Assembly (NCBI GenBank): GCA_030445775.1 | Contig: JASUTC010000015.1 | Coordinates: 1 to 32,559, forward strand | Direction: 5' to 3' | From: Thermotogaceae bacterium | Lineage (GTDB): Bacteria; Thermotogota; Thermotogae; MWEM01 | DNA: 32,559 nucleotides | In this document: piece after piece, positions 28,792-32,559 of the stretch | Layout: the number at the start of each line of letters is the position of its first letter | Numbering within the stretch: position 1 is the stretch's first letter | The notes under the pieces: generated by a model | What the model saw: only the letters and a program-made list of their open reading frames with translations | The model's database searches: none | Told to the model about the DNA's origin: nothing | Made by a program: the position numbers and the translations under genes

Positions 28792-30422
28792 TCCTTGAAT
28801 ACGATGCAGCAATCATTGGAGGCGGCCCGGCAGGTATATGCGCTGCCATTGCAGCCGGTAAAAATGGTTTGAAGACATTGCTCATAGAAGAAAGGGATTT
28901 TCTTGGCGGACAGCTGATTAAGCAAACCCATCGTTTTTTCGGTTCTGAAGAAGAGCACGCGGGAACCAGGGGAATTCATATCGCCGATGATTTAAAAGCG
29001 GAGTTGGTGGGCTTGTCCAATATCGATGTGATGACTTCCACAACTGCCCTTGGCTACTACGAAGACGGTATCCTTACAGCATTACACGATGAAAAGATGG
29101 TCAAAATAAAACCCAAATCCATGGTCCTTGCCACAGGAGCCTTTGAACGATTCCTGCCTTTTGAGAATAACGACTTACCCGGTATCTTCGGGGCGGGGGC
29201 TGTACAAACGTTGATGAACATATACGGTATCAAGCCGGCGGATAAGGTCTTGATGATCGGTTCGGGAAACATCGGCCTCATCGTTTCCTATCAGCTGATC
29301 CAGGCGGGTGTCCAGGTCATTGGGGTGGTGGAAGCCGCCTCCAAAATCGGCGGATATCTGGTGCACGCCTCCAAACTGAGAAGACTGGGTGTGCCCATTA
29401 TGACCCGACACACCATTAAAAAGGCCATCGGTACGGATAAAGTCCAAGGAGCCCTTTTATGCCAATTAGACGAAAACTGGCAGGAGATTGAAGGCTCTCA
29501 AAAACAGGTGGCTTGCGATGCCATTTGTCTGGCAGTTGGGCTGACCCCTTTGGCGGACATCCTGTCCCAGATGGGTTGTGAAACCACATTTATCGGAGAG
29601 TTGGGCGGAATCGTCCCCAAAAGAACGGCCGATTTGGAAACGACCAAACCGGGGGTGTTTGTTGCCGGAGATTTGGCGGGAATCGAAGAAGCCAGTGCCG
29701 CCATGCTGGAAGGAGAACTGGCCGGATTGAACGCCGTTAAATTTGTGACCGGTGATGAACGGGTCAACGAGAGAATTCACCACCTGAAAGGAGAACTGCA
29801 CGGACTCCGTGCCGGTCCGGTGGGTGAAAAGATTCGATACGGCCTGGCACAACTGTTTGAAGACTCGGTCATCACTTCGGAGAAGATCGACAGCCATGAA
29901 CACGATATCACACAGTTAGCCCATACCGGTATTCCGGCTTGGGAAAACATCGACGAGAAGATGCCGGATGAACAAAGAATGATCAAACCTTACGCTGTGA
30001 TTGAGTGTTTTCAGGAGATACCCTGTAATCCCTGTGTCTTCAGTTGCCCATTTGACGCGATTTATATTCCCAAGGAAGACATTAACCTTTCACCGGTCGT
30101 TAATTTTGACAAATGTACAGGATGTTTGTCGTGCATATCCGGATGTCCCGGATTGGCCATCTTCGTTGAACAGCGTAATCCGGAACAAGGAAAGGGAACC
30201 GTTTCCATTCCCTTCGAGATGTTGAACAGACCCCAAAAAGGCGATGTGGTTGACCTTTTGGCCAGAGATGGGCATAAATTAGGAACCGGTATTGTCACAA
30301 GAATCCTTTACGGACAAAAGCAGGATAAAACAGCAGTGATCACCGTTGAAACAGACATAGAGTTGGTGAACAAGGTACGAAATATACAGCTACAAGGAAC
30401 TGACAAAAAGGGGGTGATGTAG
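28788..30422 (+). CDS. FAD/NAD(P)-dependent oxidoreductase subunit (HcnB/PDH-type) with C-terminal two [4Fe-4S] motifs
   Basis: YDAAIIGGGPAGICAAIAAGKNGL; ATGAFERFLPFENNDLPGIFGAGAVQTLMN; GVFVAGDLAGIEEASAAMLEGELAG; CNPCVFSCPFDAI and CTGCLSCISGCPGLAIF. Confidence 0.9.
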   Translation: MILEYDAAIIGGGPAGICAAIAAGKNGLKTLLIEERDFLGGQLIKQTHRFFGSEEEHAGTRGIHIADDLKAELVGLSNIDVMTSTTALGYYEDGILTALHDEKMVKIKPKSMVLATGAFERFLPFENNDLPGIFGAGAVQTLMNIYGIKPADKVLMIGSGNIGLIVSYQLIQAGVQVIGVVEAASKIGGYLVHASKLRRLGVPIMTRHTIKKAIGTDKVQGALLCQLDENWQEIEGSQKQVACDAICLAVGLTPLADILSQMGCETTFIGELGGIVPKRTADLETTKPGVFVAGDLAGIEEASAAMLEGELAGLNAVKFVTGDERVNERIHHLKGELHGLRAGPVGEKIRYGLAQLFEDSVITSEKIDSHEHDITQLAHTGIPAWENIDEKMPDEQRMIKPYAVIECFQEIPCNPCVFSCPFDAIYIPKEDINLSPVVNFDKCTGCLSCISGCPGLAIFVEQRNPEQGKGTVSIPFEMLNRPQKGDVVDLLARDGHKLGTGIVTRILYGQKQDKTAVITVETDIELVNKVRNIQLQGTDKKGVM

Positions 30423-30701
30423 ATGAGAGAAGACGATATCATCATCTGCCGCTGTGAAGATGTCACGCTGGGAACCATCAGAGAATTGATCCGCCAGGGA
30501 TACACCACCCTGGAAGAAATCAAGCGGATTGCCCGCTGCGGAATGGGACCCTGTCAGGGAAAGACCTGCACACCCTTAATCGCCAGAGAAATTGCGGCCA
30601 TCACCGGGAAAGACATACATGAAATCATGAAACAGAATCACCGACCCCCATTCGGCGGGATAACCTTTGAAGAGATTGTGAGTGGTAGAGATGAAGAATA
30701 A
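30423..30701 (+). CDS. BFD-like [2Fe-2S] domain subunit
   Basis: IIICRCEDVTLGTIRELIRQGYTTLEEIKRIARCGMGPCQGKTC: CxC...CxxxxC BFD/Fer2 pattern. Confidence 0.88.
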   Translation: MREDDIIICRCEDVTLGTIRELIRQGYTTLEEIKRIARCGMGPCQGKTCTPLIAREIAAITGKDIHEIMKQNHRPPFGGITFEEIVSGRDEE

Positions 30702-31836
30702 AGCGGACATCGTCATCATCGGGGGAGGCATCATCGGTTGTGCGGTCGCCTTCAACCTGGCCAAAAAGGGCATGAAAGACATCGTTGTATTGGAAAAGGA
30801 ATTTCTCGCTTCCGGTGCCACCGGAAGATGTGGTGCCGGGGTCCGTCAGCAGTGGGGAACCAGGCAAAACTGTCTGCTGGCAAAGGAAAGCATGACCATT
30901 CTGGAGAACATCTCGGATTATCTGGAAGAAAAAGTGGACATTGAGTTGAAACAAAAGGGCTATTTGTTGCTGTCCTTCTCCGAAAAAGAGACGAAGCAGT
31001 TTGCCAAAAACTTGGAAGTACAGCACTCGCTGAACATTCCCTCAATGGCATTAACCCCACACCAGGCCCAAGAAATCGTTCCCATTTTGAACACTGAAAA
31101 AATACACAGCGCTGCCTTTTGCCCCACCGACGGACATGCCAACCCCTTTTTAACCACTGAGGCCTATGCCAAGGCAGCGAAAAAAAGAGGGGTGGAAATC
31201 TGTACCTTCACGCAGGCGACAGCCATCAAAATAGAAAACGGAAAGATCAAAGGCGTGCAAACGGATAAAGGCTTTATTGAAACGGAACGAGTTCTCAACG
31301 CAGCGGGGGGATGGGCATACGAAATAGGAGAGATGGCCGGCTTGAAACTACCGGTTTTCTCCGAAAGACATGAAATCCTGGTCACTGAAAAGGTGCCCCC
31401 CATGCTGGATCCCATGGTTATGTCATTCTCGTTTAACATCTACTGCCAGCAAACCCCAAACGGCAGTTTTGTCATGGGACACGGTCCGAAAAACGAAAAA
31501 CCCGGACATAATGTGAACAGCACCTGGCAGTTTCTGGAGGCGATGGCACAAAAGGTCACCTATTTACTCCCGGCCATCAAAAAAGTCCGAGTGGTTCGCC
31601 AATGGGCTGGCTCGTACAACATATCACCGGACAGACAACCCATTATTTGCGAATCCGAACAACTGCCCGGTTACTACATGGCTGTAGGCTTTTCCGGACA
31701 CGGCTTCATGCTGGGGCCTTCCATCGGCGTGTATCTGTCCGAACTGATTACGGGAGAGACCCCTTCATACGATGTGACACTTGATCTGGGGCGTTTTGCC
31801 CGCAACGAGATTATTGCAGAACCTTCGGTGGTTTAA
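30691..31836 (+). CDS. DAO-type FAD-dependent oxidoreductase, catalytic subunit (putative L-proline/imino acid dehydrogenase); ORF-track start is GTG 30682
   Basis: ADIVIIGGGIIGCAVAFNLAKKGMKDIVVLEKEFLASGATGRCGAGVRQQWG; YNISPDRQPIICE; GYYMAVGFSGHGFMLGPSIG. Confidence 0.88.
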   Translation: MKNKADIVIIGGGIIGCAVAFNLAKKGMKDIVVLEKEFLASGATGRCGAGVRQQWGTRQNCLLAKESMTILENISDYLEEKVDIELKQKGYLLLSFSEKETKQFAKNLEVQHSLNIPSMALTPHQAQEIVPILNTEKIHSAAFCPTDGHANPFLTTEAYAKAAKKRGVEICTFTQATAIKIENGKIKGVQTDKGFIETERVLNAAGGWAYEIGEMAGLKLPVFSERHEILVTEKVPPMLDPMVMSFSFNIYCQQTPNGSFVMGHGPKNEKPGHNVNSTWQFLEAMAQKVTYLLPAIKKVRVVRQWAGSYNISPDRQPIICESEQLPGYYMAVGFSGHGFMLGPSIGVYLSELITGETPSYDVTLDLGRFARNEIIAEPSVV

Positions 31837-31949
31837 GAGAACGGGGCTGGGGGCTGGGGTTTAGAGTTTGGAAAAAATCACAATCCCAATTGCGGGAGGA
31901 CACAAGTTTTTTGCAGCCGAATCATATAATTTTTTAAGGAGGTTTTAAA

Positions 31950-32559
31950 ATGAATGGATTTTTCTTTCTGGAAAGGCCCAAAAATGAACCTGTATTGGAA
32001 TACAGGCCTGGCAGTCCTGAAAAGAAGGAACTCAAGGCAAAAATCGATGAACTCAAGGCAAAGAAAATAGACATTCCCCTGATTATCGGTGGTAAGGAAA
32101 TTCGAACGGGTAATTTAGGTAAATGTGTGATGCCTCATGATCATGGCCATGTGTTGGCTGAATATCACAAGGCAGGAGAAAAGGAAATAAAAATGGCCAT
32201 TGATGCAGCATTAAAAGCCAAAGAGACCTGGTCAAACTTTTCCTGGGTGGACAGGGTTTCCGTATTCAAAAAGGCGGCAAAGCTCCTTTCAGGTTCATGG
32301 AGAAGCACGTTGAATGCAGCAGCAATGCTGGGTCAGAGTAAAACGGTCTTTCAGGCTGAAATTGATGCCGCCTGTGAACTCATTGACTTTTTCAACTTCA
32401 ACGCCTATTTCCTGACGCAACTGTATCAGGAACAGCCCGAATCCTCAAACGCCATCTGGAACAGAAGCGAATACAGACCACTTGAAGGGTTCGTCTTCGC
32501 CGTTACGCCGTTCAACTTCGCCTCAATAGCGGGAAATCTGCCATCAGCCCCGGCTATCG
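31950..32559 (+). CDS. L-glutamate gamma-semialdehyde (1-pyrroline-5-carboxylate) dehydrogenase, N-terminal part, truncated by window end
   Basis: My translation: MNGFFFLERPKNEPVLEYRPGSPEKKELKAKIDEL...PLIIGGKEIRTGNLGKCVMPHDHGHVLAEYHKAGEKEIKMAIDAALKAKETWSNFSWVDRVSVFKKAAKLLSG...YRPLEGFVFAVTPFNFASIAGNLPSAPAI. AAGGAGG SD. Looks like the ALDH4A1-type P5CDH. Confidence 0.9.
   Translation, partial: MNGFFFLERPKNEPVLEYRPGSPEKKELKAKIDELKAKKIDIPLIIGGKEIRTGNLGKCVMPHDHGHVLAEYHKAGEKEIKMAIDAALKAKETWSNFSWVDRVSVFKKAAKLLSGSWRSTLNAAAMLGQSKTVFQAEIDAACELIDFFNFNAYFLTQLYQEQPESSNAIWNRSEYRPLEGFVFAVTPFNFASIAGNLPSAPAI

Noticed and set aside
29466-29903. 145-aa and related antisense ORFs opposite the FAD oxidoreductase
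   Set aside because: Shadow ORFs of a GC-richer coding gene; His/Phe/Gln-rich sequence typical of antisense translation.

Overview
This window is mostly housekeeping and core metabolism from a bacterium of roughly 40% GC. The gene order aspS-STAS-cmk-ispH-rpsA-der-plsY matches what I recall for Thermotogota, so I infer a Thermotogota-like source. No phage, IS element, CRISPR array or rRNA was seen. Left to right: (1) a minus-strand tRNA-Thr(CGU)-tilS-ftsH cluster, with ftsH truncated at the left edge; (2) an intergenic tandem repeat of about 57 bp, then a consensus sigma-70 promoter with NrdR-box-like palindromes, driving nrdD-nrdG and a TPR/GAF-like/GGDEF diguanylate cyclase; (3) a long minus-strand block: HEMMH membrane peptidase, glgX, plsY, der, rpsA, ispH, cmk, STAS, aspS, an orphan CoxS-like 2Fe-2S protein, gcvH, gcvT, a small putative signal-transducing protein, scpA and trpS; (4) divergent leuS, whose promoter region shared with trpS is strikingly symmetric; (5) pgm, convergent with leuS across a bidirectional terminator; (6) a more GC-rich operon encoding a multi-subunit dye-linked L-proline (or related amine/imino acid) dehydrogenase (2Fe-2S, FAD/2x4Fe-4S, BFD-type 2Fe-2S, DAO-type FAD) followed by 1-pyrroline-5-carboxylate dehydrogenase, truncated at the right edge. 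I found no convincing wholly new system. The items most worth a second look are the proline operon, the trpS/leuS promoter symmetry, the nrdD regulatory region and upstream tandem repeat, the nrdD/nrdG 89-bp overlap, and the 12-nt tRNA-Thr/tilS junction.
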